From: Collinsella sp. An268
GTDB lineage: Bacteria > Actinomycetota > Coriobacteriia > Coriobacteriales > Coriobacteriaceae
Reading direction: 5' to 3'
NCBI RefSeq assembly: GCF_002159765.1
Contig: NZ_NFJH01000007.1
Span: 1-64,000 of the forward strand
DNA: 64,000 nt
Each line of letters starts with the position of its first letter. Position 1 is the first letter of the stretch. A model generated the notes under the pieces. The model was not told the DNA's origin and ran no database searches. It saw nothing but the letters and a program-made list of their open reading frames with translations. This document shows positions 43,061-50,420 of this stretch, one piece after another. Both the position numbers and the translations under genes were made by a program.

Positions 43061-43279
43061 AATAACCCCCCTTGACCAAAAAAGCGCTTCAAATAGCGAT
43101 TGGACGCGGCAATGAGCCGCTCTGACGGGTTCGAACGGTCGGGCTGTGCCATGGTAGAAGCGCGTTTCCTGCGGAAACGCCAGCTCGGGCGGAGTCGTAT
43201 GCTGTTCAGGCGTCCGGATCGGCCGTCAATCGAGGGGCGAATCGTTATTTCGATACACTTTTTGTCCACGGGGGTATCC
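43061..43279. repeat. 219-bp element with inverted ~40-bp arms, copy A
   Basis: The left arm (43061-43101, AATAACCCCCC then TTGACCAAAAAAGCGC) and right arm (43240-43279) face each other; the right arm read backwards gives ATACCCCC-GTGGACAAAAA-GTGTATCGAAATAACGATT, matching the left arm over about 38 bases with several differences. The interior has no gene. Copy B at 55423-55640 has the same arms and almost the same length. Confidence 0.7.
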
Positions 43280-43462
43280 ATCTCCCCATCGGTTCGGTCA
43301 TGATTCCTTTTTGTTACCTATGGCTAATTTGTGCTTCACATGACAGCTTCGCCGTGGTAGTTTACTGAGGTGAACAAACACGTGAGCGCGTGCCCCTGCA
43401 TGGGCAGCGCCTGCGTGCTTGGCTTGACGGTCGGGATGACGAGCGCAAAGAAGGTGATAGTA

Positions 43463-43702
43463 ATGGCAGCAGGTCCCACGATGCCGGCAATGCCGCTCTC
43501 GTTGGTGCGTGCTGGCGAGACGGTCACCGTTGCGCGCGTGCGGGGCAACGAGGATATGAAGCACCACCTCGGGAACCTCGGGTTTGTCGAGGGATCAGAG
43601 GTCCATGTGGTCTCTGCCAGCGGCGGCAATATCATCGTGACCGTCAAGGGCGCGCGCTTTGGCCTTGACGCCAAAGTGGCGCAGCACGTCATGACCGTGT
43701 AG
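43463..43702 (+). CDS. feoA: FeoA-domain protein, first copy
   Basis: SH3-like FeoA protein of 79 residues that supports ferrous-iron uptake by FeoB. MPLSLVRAGETVTVARVRG, LGNLGFVEGSEVHVV and GGNIIVTVKGARFGLD follow the FeoA pattern. ATG chosen with AAGGTG upstream. A GTG at 43370 would add 31 residues with CPCMGSACVLG; that extension has no good ribosome-binding site but its Cys content is odd and could be real. First gene of feoA-feoA-feoB. Confidence 0.85.
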   Translation: MAAGPTMPAMPLSLVRAGETVTVARVRGNEDMKHHLGNLGFVEGSEVHVVSASGGNIIVTVKGARFGLDAKVAQHVMTV

Positions 43703-43764
43703 CCTCTTGCGTCAGCGTTTGCGCTTTGGCGGGGCAGGTAGATGAGGTTGAAAGGGGGAAACCA

Positions 43765-43986
43765 ATGAAGACGATGGGAGACGTGGCAATCGGCGACTCC
43801 GCGACGATTGTCAAGCTTCATGGCGACGGTGCGCTGCGCCGCCACCTCATGGACCTGGGTCTTATCAAGGGGACGCAGTTCAAGGTGGTCAAGGTGGCGC
43901 CGCTTGGCGATCCGATCCAGATCACCGTGCGCGGATACGAGCTCTCCATCCGCAAGGAGGAGGCCGCTATCGTCGAGGTGCAGTAG
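43765..43986 (+). CDS. feoA: FeoA-domain protein, second copy
   Basis: 73 residues with the FeoA layout (VAIGDSATIVKLHGDGALRRHL, LGLIKGTQFKVVKVAPLGDP, YELSIRKEEAAIVEV). AAAGGGGGAAACCA precedes the ATG. Two FeoA proteins before FeoB are common in Firmicutes and anaerobes; they may form a mixed complex on the FeoB cytoplasmic domain. Confidence 0.93.
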   Translation: MKTMGDVAIGDSATIVKLHGDGALRRHLMDLGLIKGTQFKVVKVAPLGDPIQITVRGYELSIRKEEAAIVEVQ

Positions 43987-44008
43987 GGCCTCTTTTTTTA
44001 CCGGTAGA

Positions 44009-44057
44009 GTTAGGCGTGTCTAACAATTGATACTGCAGAGGCATCATTTGTTAGACA
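44009..44057. promoter_or_regulatory. nested inverted repeats before feoB, iron-regulator site candidate
   Basis: TGTCTAACAA (44017-44026) pairs with TTGTTAGACA (44048-44057); with the inner bases the match is 14 of 15. GTTAG (44009-44013) also faces CTAAC (44020-44024), giving TTAGGCGTGTCTAA, which resembles a DtxR/IdeR-type site. It could be an operator or an RNA hairpin that sets feoB level. A weak GAGG/CCTC hairpin with seven T (43974-43998) lies just before, at the end of the second feoA. Confidence 0.5.
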
Positions 44058-44133
44058 AGGCAAATTTCCTCGCGCCCACGCGGTGCGCCGCCCAGCTCAG
44101 AACATTCGTTTCAAAGCCAAGGAAGAAGGACAC

Positions 44134-46365
44134 ATGGCAGCTTCAGAGCTTCATGTCGCGTTGGCGGGTAACCCCAACTGCGGAAAAACAACCCTCTTCA
44201 ACCTGATCACCGGCCAAAACGGCTACGTGGGCAACTGGCCCGGCGTGACGGTTGAGAAGAAGGAGGCGCGCCTCTCGAGCGACAAGAGCGTCATCGTGAC
44301 GGACCTCCCCGGCATCTACTCGCTTTCCCCGTACAGCCCCGAGGAGCGCGTGAGCCGCGACTATCTGATGAGCGGCGAGCCCGACGTCGTCGTCCAGCTG
44401 ATCGACGCCACCAATCTCGAGCGCAACCTCTATCTCGCGCTCCAGGTCATCGAGACGGGCCTGCCCGTTGTCGTGGCACTCAACATGGCCGACCTCGTGG
44501 AGAAAAACGGCGACAAGATCGACACCCGGGCCCTCTCCCGTCGGCTCGGCTGCCCGGTGCTCATGGTCTCCGCCCTTAAGAACAAGGGCATCGACGAGCT
44601 CTTCGCCGAGGTCAAGCGTGCTGCGGGCAACAAGGGTAAGGTTGCCGAGCACAAGTTTGACTCCGCCATCGAGGAGGTGCTCGACAAGATCGAGGCGCTC
44701 CTGCCGGGCTCTGTTCCTGCAGAGAAGCGCCGCTACTGGGCCGTCAAGCTCTTCGAGCGCGACGCGGACGCCCAGAGGCTCGTCAATCTCACCAAAGATG
44801 CGTCCGCGGCGGTCGAGCGCCTCATCGCGCAGTGCGAGCAGGACTGCGACGACGACGCCGAGTCCATCATTACCGGTGAGCGCTACGCCGTCATCGCGCA
44901 CATCATGGACGAGTGCGTAAAAAAGGCGCCGTCGCGCATGTCGACCTCCGAGAAGATCGACCGGATCGTGACGAACCGCATCCTGGGTCTTCCCATCTTC
45001 ATCCTCATCATGTGGGCGGTGTACAGCATCGCCACCGGTGCGGACGCCTTCGGCACCGCGGGCACCGATTGGGTGAACGACAACCTCTTTGGCGAGGGTT
45101 TCGAGCTCTTCGGCATGGCGTTCCCCTCTATTCCGGGCGCCATCGAGGGCTGGCTCGTCTCCCTCGGGGCGAGCGATCTTGTCCAGAGCCTCATCTTGGA
45201 CGGCGTCGTTGCGGGCGTGGGCGCGGTGCTCGGCTTCATTCCGCAGATGTTCGTGCTTTTCGTGTTGCTCTCCTTCCTCGAGGACTGCGGCTATATGGCG
45301 CGCGTCGCCTTTGTGATGGACCGCGTGTTCCGTCGCTTCGGCCTCTCCGGCAAGTCGTTCATCCCCATGCTCGTCGCCACCGGCTGCGGCGTGCCCGGCG
45401 TGCTCGCCACCAAGACCATCGAGAACGAGAAGGACCGCCGTATGACGGTCATGACCACGACGTTCATCCCCTGCGGCGCCAAGTTGCCCATCATCGCGCT
45501 GCTCATGGGCGCGCTGGTGGACGATGCCGAGGCGAACTGGATCAGCCCGCTCTTCTACTTCCTCGGCGTCCTCGCGGTCATCGTCTCGGGCGTCATGCTC
45601 AAGAAGACCAAGCTCTTCGCCGGCCGCCCGACCCCGTTTGTCATGGAGCTCCCGAGCTACCACTTCCCTTCGGTCCGCTCGTGGGCGCTGCACGTGTGGG
45701 AGCGCGTCTCCGCCTACATCAAGAAGGCCTTCACGATCATCTTCGCGTCGACCGTGGTGGTGTGGTTCCTCACCAACTTCGGCGTGTTCGAGGGCGCCTT
45801 CGGCTTCCTTCCCGCCATGGAGGGCATCCCGGAGGAGTTCACCGACTACTCTGTGCTCGCCATGCTCGGTGGCGCCATCGCCTTCATCTTCAACCCGCTT
45901 GGCTTTGACACCTGGCAGGCGACGGCTATGTCCATCACGGGCCTCGTTGCCAAGGAGAACGTCGTCGCGACGGCGAGCTCGCTGCTCCACATCGCCGACG
46001 GCACCGAGACCGACCCGAACCTCTGGGCTGCGTTTGCCGGCATGTTCCCCACGGTGGGCGCCATCGCGGCCTTTGGCGCGTTCAATCTGCTCTGCGCCCC
46101 GTGCTTCGCGGCCATGGGCACGATCCGCGCCCAGATGAACTCCGCCAAGTGGACCGCTATCGCCATCGGGTACGAGTGCGGTTTCGCATGGGTCGTCGGT
46201 CTTATCATCAACCAGTTCTACCTGGCTGCTACCGGCGTGTTCAGCTTCTGGACCATCGTTGCCGTGCTGTTTGCGGCCGCAATTCTCTTCCAGCTCTTCC
46301 GTCCTATGCCCAAGTACGCTTGGACCGACGAGCATGACGATGCAATGGCACCGGCTGCTGCGTAG
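44134..46365 (+). CDS. feoB: ferrous iron transporter FeoB
   Basis: Inner-membrane Fe(II) transporter of 743 residues. The N-terminal G domain has G1 GNPNCGKTT, G3 DLPGIYSL and G4 NMAD; a helical GDI-like spacer (about 165-270) leads to the membrane part, with two Gate motifs (GYMARVAFVMDR...GKSFIPMLVATGCGVPG region, and GFDTWQATAMSITGLVAKE). The length is typical. GGAAGAAGGACAC precedes the ATG. In an anaerobe this is the main iron uptake route. Confidence 0.97.
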   Translation: MAASELHVALAGNPNCGKTTLFNLITGQNGYVGNWPGVTVEKKEARLSSDKSVIVTDLPGIYSLSPYSPEERVSRDYLMSGEPDVVVQLIDATNLERNLYLALQVIETGLPVVVALNMADLVEKNGDKIDTRALSRRLGCPVLMVSALKNKGIDELFAEVKRAAGNKGKVAEHKFDSAIEEVLDKIEALLPGSVPAEKRRYWAVKLFERDADAQRLVNLTKDASAAVERLIAQCEQDCDDDAESIITGERYAVIAHIMDECVKKAPSRMSTSEKIDRIVTNRILGLPIFILIMWAVYSIATGADAFGTAGTDWVNDNLFGEGFELFGMAFPSIPGAIEGWLVSLGASDLVQSLILDGVVAGVGAVLGFIPQMFVLFVLLSFLEDCGYMARVAFVMDRVFRRFGLSGKSFIPMLVATGCGVPGVLATKTIENEKDRRMTVMTTTFIPCGAKLPIIALLMGALVDDAEANWISPLFYFLGVLAVIVSGVMLKKTKLFAGRPTPFVMELPSYHFPSVRSWALHVWERVSAYIKKAFTIIFASTVVVWFLTNFGVFEGAFGFLPAMEGIPEEFTDYSVLAMLGGAIAFIFNPLGFDTWQATAMSITGLVAKENVVATASSLLHIADGTETDPNLWAAFAGMFPTVGAIAAFGAFNLLCAPCFAAMGTIRAQMNSAKWTAIAIGYECGFAWVVGLIINQFYLAATGVFSFWTIVAVLFAAAILFQLFRPMPKYAWTDEHDDAMAPAAA

Positions 46366-46412
46366 CGCGAGCGCGCGGTGATGCGCTCCGGCTCACCAAT
46401 GGATTGTCGAGG

Positions 46413-46445
46413 CGGCGGGTGCCCTGGGGTGCCCGCCGTCTTCCT
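46413..46445 (+). terminator. probable feoB terminator
   Basis: CGGCGGG and CCCGCCG pair (46413-46419 with 46432-46438), followed by TCTTCCTGTT. The T-run is broken, so termination may be partial and the next small gene could be read through. Confidence 0.45.
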
Positions 46446-46562
46446 GTTGCGGGTGGGGCGGGGCGTCGGTGCGCTAGACGGCGGGGGAGCCCCTGACGGG
46501 TCGTCGGTGTTTTTGCCGACGTTCGGCAATGTCGCTGACGGAGGTCTCGTAAACGGGTAAAG

Positions 46563-46580
46563 TTAGCAATAGCAAACTAA
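46563..46580 (+). promoter_or_regulatory. TTAG-N10-CTAA site before Cys-rich feo partner
   Basis: TTAG (46563-46566) and CTAA (46577-46580) face each other immediately before the ribosome-binding site, like the TTAG/CTAA halves before feoB. A shared metal regulator is possible. Confidence 0.3.
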
Positions 46581-46589
46581 GGAGGGGCT

Positions 46590-46796
46590 ATGTCTCTTGC
46601 AGATATCGTCATACTGGCTCTGGTTGCCGCGGCCTTTGCGGCGGTGTGCGTGCGCATCTGGCGCAAGGGCACGTGCGCAGACTGTGCAGATGCCGACGCG
46701 TGTACCGGGCACTGCTCTTCGGCGCAGAAAAAAAGCTGCCCCGCCTGTAAGGGTGTGGATGCCATCGCCGACGAGCTGGGCCGCGGTGTGAGGTAG
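46590..46796 (+). CDS. FeoB-associated Cys-rich membrane protein
   Basis: 68 residues: one N-terminal membrane helix (DIVILALVAAAFAAVCVRIW), then a cytoplasmic tail with seven Cys (CADCADADACTGHC and SCPACKG). This is the pattern of the small FeoB-associated Cys-rich membrane proteins (p12-like) seen after feoB in Firmicutes. It may bind iron or sense redox state; the exact role is unknown. AAGGAGG precedes the ATG. Confidence 0.85.
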   Translation: MSLADIVILALVAAAFAAVCVRIWRKGTCADCADADACTGHCSSAQKKSCPACKGVDAIADELGRGVR

Positions 46797-46819
46797 CGGT
46801 CCTCCGCTGGTATGTAGTT

Positions 46820-46850
46820 ATACTCACGAGTGTAATACTCGTGAGTATAC
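46820..46850. promoter_or_regulatory. perfect 13-bp inverted repeat upstream of glnA
   Basis: TATACTCACGAGT (46820-46832) and ACTCGTGAGTATA (46838-46850) are exact complements around GTAAT. Each half also contains ACTC-NN-GAGT, so the block holds two tandem small palindromes. It lies 24 bases after the Cys-rich feo gene and 209 bases before glnA, with no T-run. A dimeric repressor site is likely; the regulator is unknown. Confidence 0.55.
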
Positions 46851-47058
46851 ATAGTGCCGCGTAGGGTCCGTTGCGTTGCCGACGCCAACGAGCTCTATCG
46901 CGAGCGGTAGCCTGCGGATGGAGTGCGCGTCCCGTCCGCGCCGCACGTTGGGCGCATGGGCATCCTAGGTGAGAAACGCCGCCGTAACAAACATATGAGA
47001 GAGTTAACCAGTTCTGTGACATGCCGGAAGGTGCCGGCTGCGGGGCGAAAGGATTCCC

Positions 47059-48399
47059 ATGGACCAGCAGCAGTACATCGACTTCGTTCTGCGTACCGTT
47101 GAGGAGCGTGACATCCGCTTCATCCGCCTGTGGTTCTGCGACGTGCTCGGACGCCTCAAGAGCTTCGCCATCGCGCCCGAGGATCTCGAGGCTGCCTTTG
47201 AGGAGGGTATCGGGTTCGACGGCTCCGCCATCGAGGGCTTCACGCCCAAAGAAGAGGCCGACATGCTCGCCTTCCCCGATCCGTCGACCTTCCAGGTGCT
47301 GCCCTGGCGTCCCAAGCACGATGGCGCGGCGCGCATGTTCTGCGACATCTGCACCCCCGACCGCCAGTTCTTTGCCGGCGACCCGCGCGAGGTGCTGCGC
47401 CGCATGTTCTATCGCGCCGAGGCGCGCGGCTATCTGCTTAACGTGGGCGCCGAGCTCGAGTATTACTACTTTCCCAACGACCATACGCCCGAGCCGCTCG
47501 ACGAGGTGGGGTATTTCGACCTCACGCCGGACGACTCGGCGCGCGACCTGCGTCGCGAGACCGTGCTCATGCTCGAGAAGATGAGCATTCCCGTCGAGTA
47601 CACGTTCCACTCCTCCGGTCGCTCGCAGCACGGCATCTCGCTGCGCCACGCCGAGGCGCTGACGGCCTCAGATGCCATCACCACGGCCAAGCACGTCGTC
47701 CGTCTGGTGGCATATCAGGCGGGCATCCATGCGTCGTTTATGCCCAAGCCCATCAAGGGCGAGGCGGCGAGCGCCATGATGCTCCACCAGTCGCTCTTCG
47801 ACCACGACGGCAACAACGTCTTCTGGGGTCCGGATGATCCGGTCTACCATCTATCGCCCATCGCTAAGAGCTACATGGCGGGCATCTTGGCCCATGCGCG
47901 CGAGATGGCGGCAATCACCAACCCCACCGTCAACTCCTACAAGCGCATCTTGGGCGACGAGGGCCCGACGCCCAAGGCGGCGACGTGGGGCCTGCGCAAC
48001 CGCGCGGCGATGATCCGCGTGCCCATCTACAAGCCCGACAAGGAGCTCTCCACGCGCATCGAGCTGCGCTCGCCCGATCCGATGGCCAACCCCTATCTCG
48101 TCAACGCCGTTACCCTGGCGGCGGGCCTCGACGGCATCGAGCGCGGGCTCACGCTTCCGGCGGAGACCACGTCGGACGTACTCAGCATGTCGTCTGACGA
48201 GCTCGAGGCGGCGGGCATCGCGCCGTTGCCGCGCAATCTCGACGAGGCGCTCGACATCTTTGAGGAGTCCGCGTTCATGCGCGACGCGCTGGGCGAGCAC
48301 ATCCACACGTTCTTCTTGGCCAAGAAGCGTGACGAGTGGAATAAGTTCGCCTCGACGGTCACGGAGTGGGAGATTAAGCACTACCTGGCCAATTCGTAG
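47059..48399 (+). CDS. glnA: glutamine synthetase type I
   Basis: Makes glutamine from glutamate, ammonia and ATP; forms a dodecamer. 446 residues, the size of the GSI-alpha group, which lacks the 25-residue insertion and the adenylylation tyrosine loop of GSI-beta. Signature parts: GFDGSAIEGF, the ATP-site region EYTFHSSGRSQHGISLRH, KPIKGEAASAMMLHQSLFD, NPTVNSYKRI and RSPDPMANPYL. Regulation is therefore probably by transcription, and the orphan response regulator that follows is GlnR-like. A 31-base operator-like repeat lies upstream. Confidence 0.96.
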   Translation: MDQQQYIDFVLRTVEERDIRFIRLWFCDVLGRLKSFAIAPEDLEAAFEEGIGFDGSAIEGFTPKEEADMLAFPDPSTFQVLPWRPKHDGAARMFCDICTPDRQFFAGDPREVLRRMFYRAEARGYLLNVGAELEYYYFPNDHTPEPLDEVGYFDLTPDDSARDLRRETVLMLEKMSIPVEYTFHSSGRSQHGISLRHAEALTASDAITTAKHVVRLVAYQAGIHASFMPKPIKGEAASAMMLHQSLFDHDGNNVFWGPDDPVYHLSPIAKSYMAGILAHAREMAAITNPTVNSYKRILGDEGPTPKAATWGLRNRAAMIRVPIYKPDKELSTRIELRSPDPMANPYLVNAVTLAAGLDGIERGLTLPAETTSDVLSMSSDELEAAGIAPLPRNLDEALDIFEESAFMRDALGEHIHTFFLAKKRDEWNKFASTVTEWEIKHYLANS

Positions 48400-48516
48400 C
48401 CTATCCTGTGGAGATTTGACCGGCGAGACGCGTTTTACGACATAAAAACAAGCGCTAAGCTCCGGTCGGAGACCCTGCCTGCGCTAGTATGAAATCCAAG
48501 TTTGAGGAGGTTGAGC

Positions 48517-49179
48517 ATGGCGGAGAACAGCATCTTGTTTATGGCGCGCACGACGCGCTTCAACGACTTCGCCCGCACGCTCGCCGAGACCGGTGTCTAC
48601 GAGGTGGTTCTTGCCACACCCGATTCGCCGCATGCCGTGCACGATTTCTGTCTGCTGCTGCTTGATGCCGATGGCGTGCGCAACGATCGCGTCGAGCAGA
48701 TCGCCAAGTGGCTCGAGGACCGCGGCGGCATTCCCATGCTCGTGATCGCCGACGACGAGGCGCTCTCCTCGCTCAGGCTGCCGGCTCATTCGCATTCCGA
48801 TTTCATCTGCCCCACGGCCACGCCTACCGAGCTTGCCGTGCGCGTGCAGCGCCTTGTGGGGCATGAGGAGACCTACGCGGCAGACGATGTGCTCCGCATC
48901 GACAACATGGTGGTTAACCTCGCAACCTACCAGGTGACGATCGATGACGAACCCGTCGACCTCACGCTGATGGAATACTCGCTCCTCTCGTTTTTGGCAA
49001 CGCATCCCAACCGTGCCTACAGCCGCGAGGTGCTGCTCCATCGCGTGTGGGGCTTCGAGTATTGCGGCGGCACGCGCACCGTGGACGTGCATATCCGTCG
49101 CATCCGCTCCAAGGTGGGCCCGCAGATCGCGGCGCACATCACCACGGTTCGCGGCGTGGGGTACCTGTTTAAGGACTAA
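48517..49179 (+). CDS. glnR: GlnR-like orphan OmpR-type regulator
   Basis: 220 residues. A degenerate receiver domain (1-115) keeps an Asp at position 50 (LLLLDADG) but lacks the usual acidic pair near the N-terminus (ARTTRF instead), so it is not expected to take phosphate from a kinase. The OmpR/PhoB winged helix (about 125-218) has YSREVLLHRVWGFEYCGGTRTVDVH (cited by its ends YSREVLLHRV and TRTVDVHIRR). No histidine kinase is adjacent. These traits and the place after glnA match actinobacterial GlnR, the nitrogen regulator. Start MAENSILF has GAGGAGG upstream. Confidence 0.82.
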   Translation: MAENSILFMARTTRFNDFARTLAETGVYEVVLATPDSPHAVHDFCLLLLDADGVRNDRVEQIAKWLEDRGGIPMLVIADDEALSSLRLPAHSHSDFICPTATPTELAVRVQRLVGHEETYAADDVLRIDNMVVNLATYQVTIDDEPVDLTLMEYSLLSFLATHPNRAYSREVLLHRVWGFEYCGGTRTVDVHIRRIRSKVGPQIAAHITTVRGVGYLFKD

Positions 49180-49180
49180 G

Positions 49181-50164
49181 ATGGCGACTATACAGGACAT
49201 CGCGGATGAGGTTGGCATCTCTAAGGCTGCCGTCTCCCGTATCCTCAACAACAAGGGATCGTTTAGCCAAGAGACGATACGCAAAGTTGAGCGAGCTGCC
49301 CGCCGCCTCAATTACGTTTCTGCTCACGCCCTGCGCGATGCTCTCGAGCGCGACGTCCGCCGTATCGCTGTGGTGCTTCCACCCAGTCATGCACCGTATT
49401 ATGGGCTGCTCGCCACACAGATCGAACGTGTTGCGTTTGATTATCAATATGAAGTTGTGCTCTGCGGCTCCCTTTTTGACCGGGGAAACGAGGACCAGTT
49501 TTTCACGGAGCTTGCCAACCGCGGCGTAAGCGGCGTGTTCATGGCGACGTTCGTAAACAACGCATCGACCATTGTAGATCAAGGCATACCAGTGGTGACC
49601 CTCGGCTTCTCCTGTTCGCCAGATGTGTGTTCGGTGCGCTCGATGAACGTAACGGCGGGTAAGTTGGCGGCGCGGCACCTAGTGAGTCGTGGCTGCGAGC
49701 GGCTGCTGTATGCGACGCGTTTTCCCGACGGACTGAAATACGATGAGCGATGGCGTGGCTTCGAGGCTGAGGCCGCATCGGTGGGCGCGGTGGTATATCC
49801 CTATCAGTTTTCGACGCACGGTGCGTTTTGGCAAGAGAAAAACGTCATGACCCAAATGCTGCTCGACCACCCCGATGCGCAGGGCATATTTCTCGAGTCG
49901 TTCCGGCTTATGGCTTGTGCGTATCAGACGTTCTGCGAGCTTGGTTGCAATATTCCAGCCGACCTCAAGATGATCGGTCACGGCACGCCGGAGCTGGCGT
50001 CGTACAGCGGGATCGATTTCTCCTATATCCAAGAGAATATGCAGCAGATTGTGGATGAGGCGGTTGCGCTGCTGGTTGACATGATTGAGAACCCCGGTCA
50101 GCGCCGGGCCGCCTCAACGCAACTGCAGGTACCGGTTTCTCTGCATGTGGGAAGCACGAGTTAG
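49181..50164 (+). CDS. LacI-family regulator of the downstream PTS operon
   Basis: 327 residues: a LacI helix-turn-helix (TIQDIADEVGISKAAVSRIL) and a periplasmic-binding-protein-like sugar domain. It starts one base after the glnR-like stop, with AAGGA upstream, so it may be partly co-transcribed, although the functions differ. It lies directly before an EIIBC and two esterase genes, and matching AT-rich palindromes flank that promoter. Its base composition is clearly lower in GC than the genes before it, and this continues to about 53.6 kb, which suggests that the LacI-PTS-esterase block was acquired as a unit. Confidence 0.92.
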   Translation: MATIQDIADEVGISKAAVSRILNNKGSFSQETIRKVERAARRLNYVSAHALRDALERDVRRIAVVLPPSHAPYYGLLATQIERVAFDYQYEVVLCGSLFDRGNEDQFFTELANRGVSGVFMATFVNNASTIVDQGIPVVTLGFSCSPDVCSVRSMNVTAGKLAARHLVSRGCERLLYATRFPDGLKYDERWRGFEAEAASVGAVVYPYQFSTHGAFWQEKNVMTQMLLDHPDAQGIFLESFRLMACAYQTFCELGCNIPADLKMIGHGTPELASYSGIDFSYIQENMQQIVDEAVALLVDMIENPGQRRAASTQLQVPVSLHVGSTS

Positions 50165-50190
50165 TTGCCCAGCGGCTTCGCGCCTCTAAG

Positions 50191-50205
50191 TTGCTTAATA
50201 AGTAA
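50191..50205. promoter_or_regulatory. LacI operator candidate 1
   Basis: TTGCTTAATAAGTAA is a near-perfect palindrome (CTTA/TAAG core) in the gap between the LacI gene and EIIBC. A second related copy follows 140 bases later. Confidence 0.5.
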
Positions 50206-50304
50206 ACAAATTGCGTAAGAATATCAGCGTATGTAAATTGCGTTATGCTGGTAATTCGCTTACTTTGAGACCGTTTGCCGTCTGGAAGCGACCATTTGCA
50301 GATT

Positions 50305-50346
50305 TGTAGGAATTACTACAGATAAAATAGTTGACTAAATAAGTAA
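50305..50346. promoter_or_regulatory. LacI operator candidate 2 and adjoining inverted repeat
   Basis: TTGACTAAATAAGTAA (50331-50346) resembles the first site; both share AGTTG at the left and AATAAGTAAA. TTGACT may double as a -35 box. TGTAG-GAATTA-CTACA (50305-50320) is a separate inverted repeat just before it. Two copies 140 bases apart would suit looping by a tetrameric LacI-type repressor. Confidence 0.45.
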
Positions 50347-50420
50347 AACAGTTGAGTATCAAGTCACTTCGAATGCGCGTTTCGATAGTTCCAAGAGGAT
50401 GCTGGTCTAAGGAGAGCGGT

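Larger units (their letters stand above)
42950..43462. other. 513-bp gap between manA and feoA
   Basis: Holds the manA terminator (42989-43024), the 219-bp inverted-arm element (43061-43279) and the feoA leader. At 43313-43330, GTTACCTATGGCTAA resembles the TTAG/CTAA pattern of the other feo sites. An alternative upstream GTG start for feoA at 43370 would add a Cys-rich N-terminus. Confidence 0.5.

Noticed and set aside
43061-43279. Insertion sequence
   Set aside because: No transposase frame lies within or beside the element and no target duplication was seen; a non-autonomous repeat remains possible.
46441-46560. GTCGG/CCGAC hairpins between feoB and the small Cys-rich gene as a riboswitch
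   Set aside because: Short stems only, with no known aptamer core; probably ordinary GC-rich spacer.
46984-47020. GlnR boxes before glnA
   Set aside because: GTAAC, TTAAC and GTGAC occur at 46984, 47004 and 47016, but the spacing does not follow the 11-base GlnR pattern, so this is probably chance.
50165-50420. T-box or other riboswitch before the LacI-controlled EIIBC gene
   Set aside because: The region is AT-rich with operator-like palindromes but has no riboswitch core or terminator.
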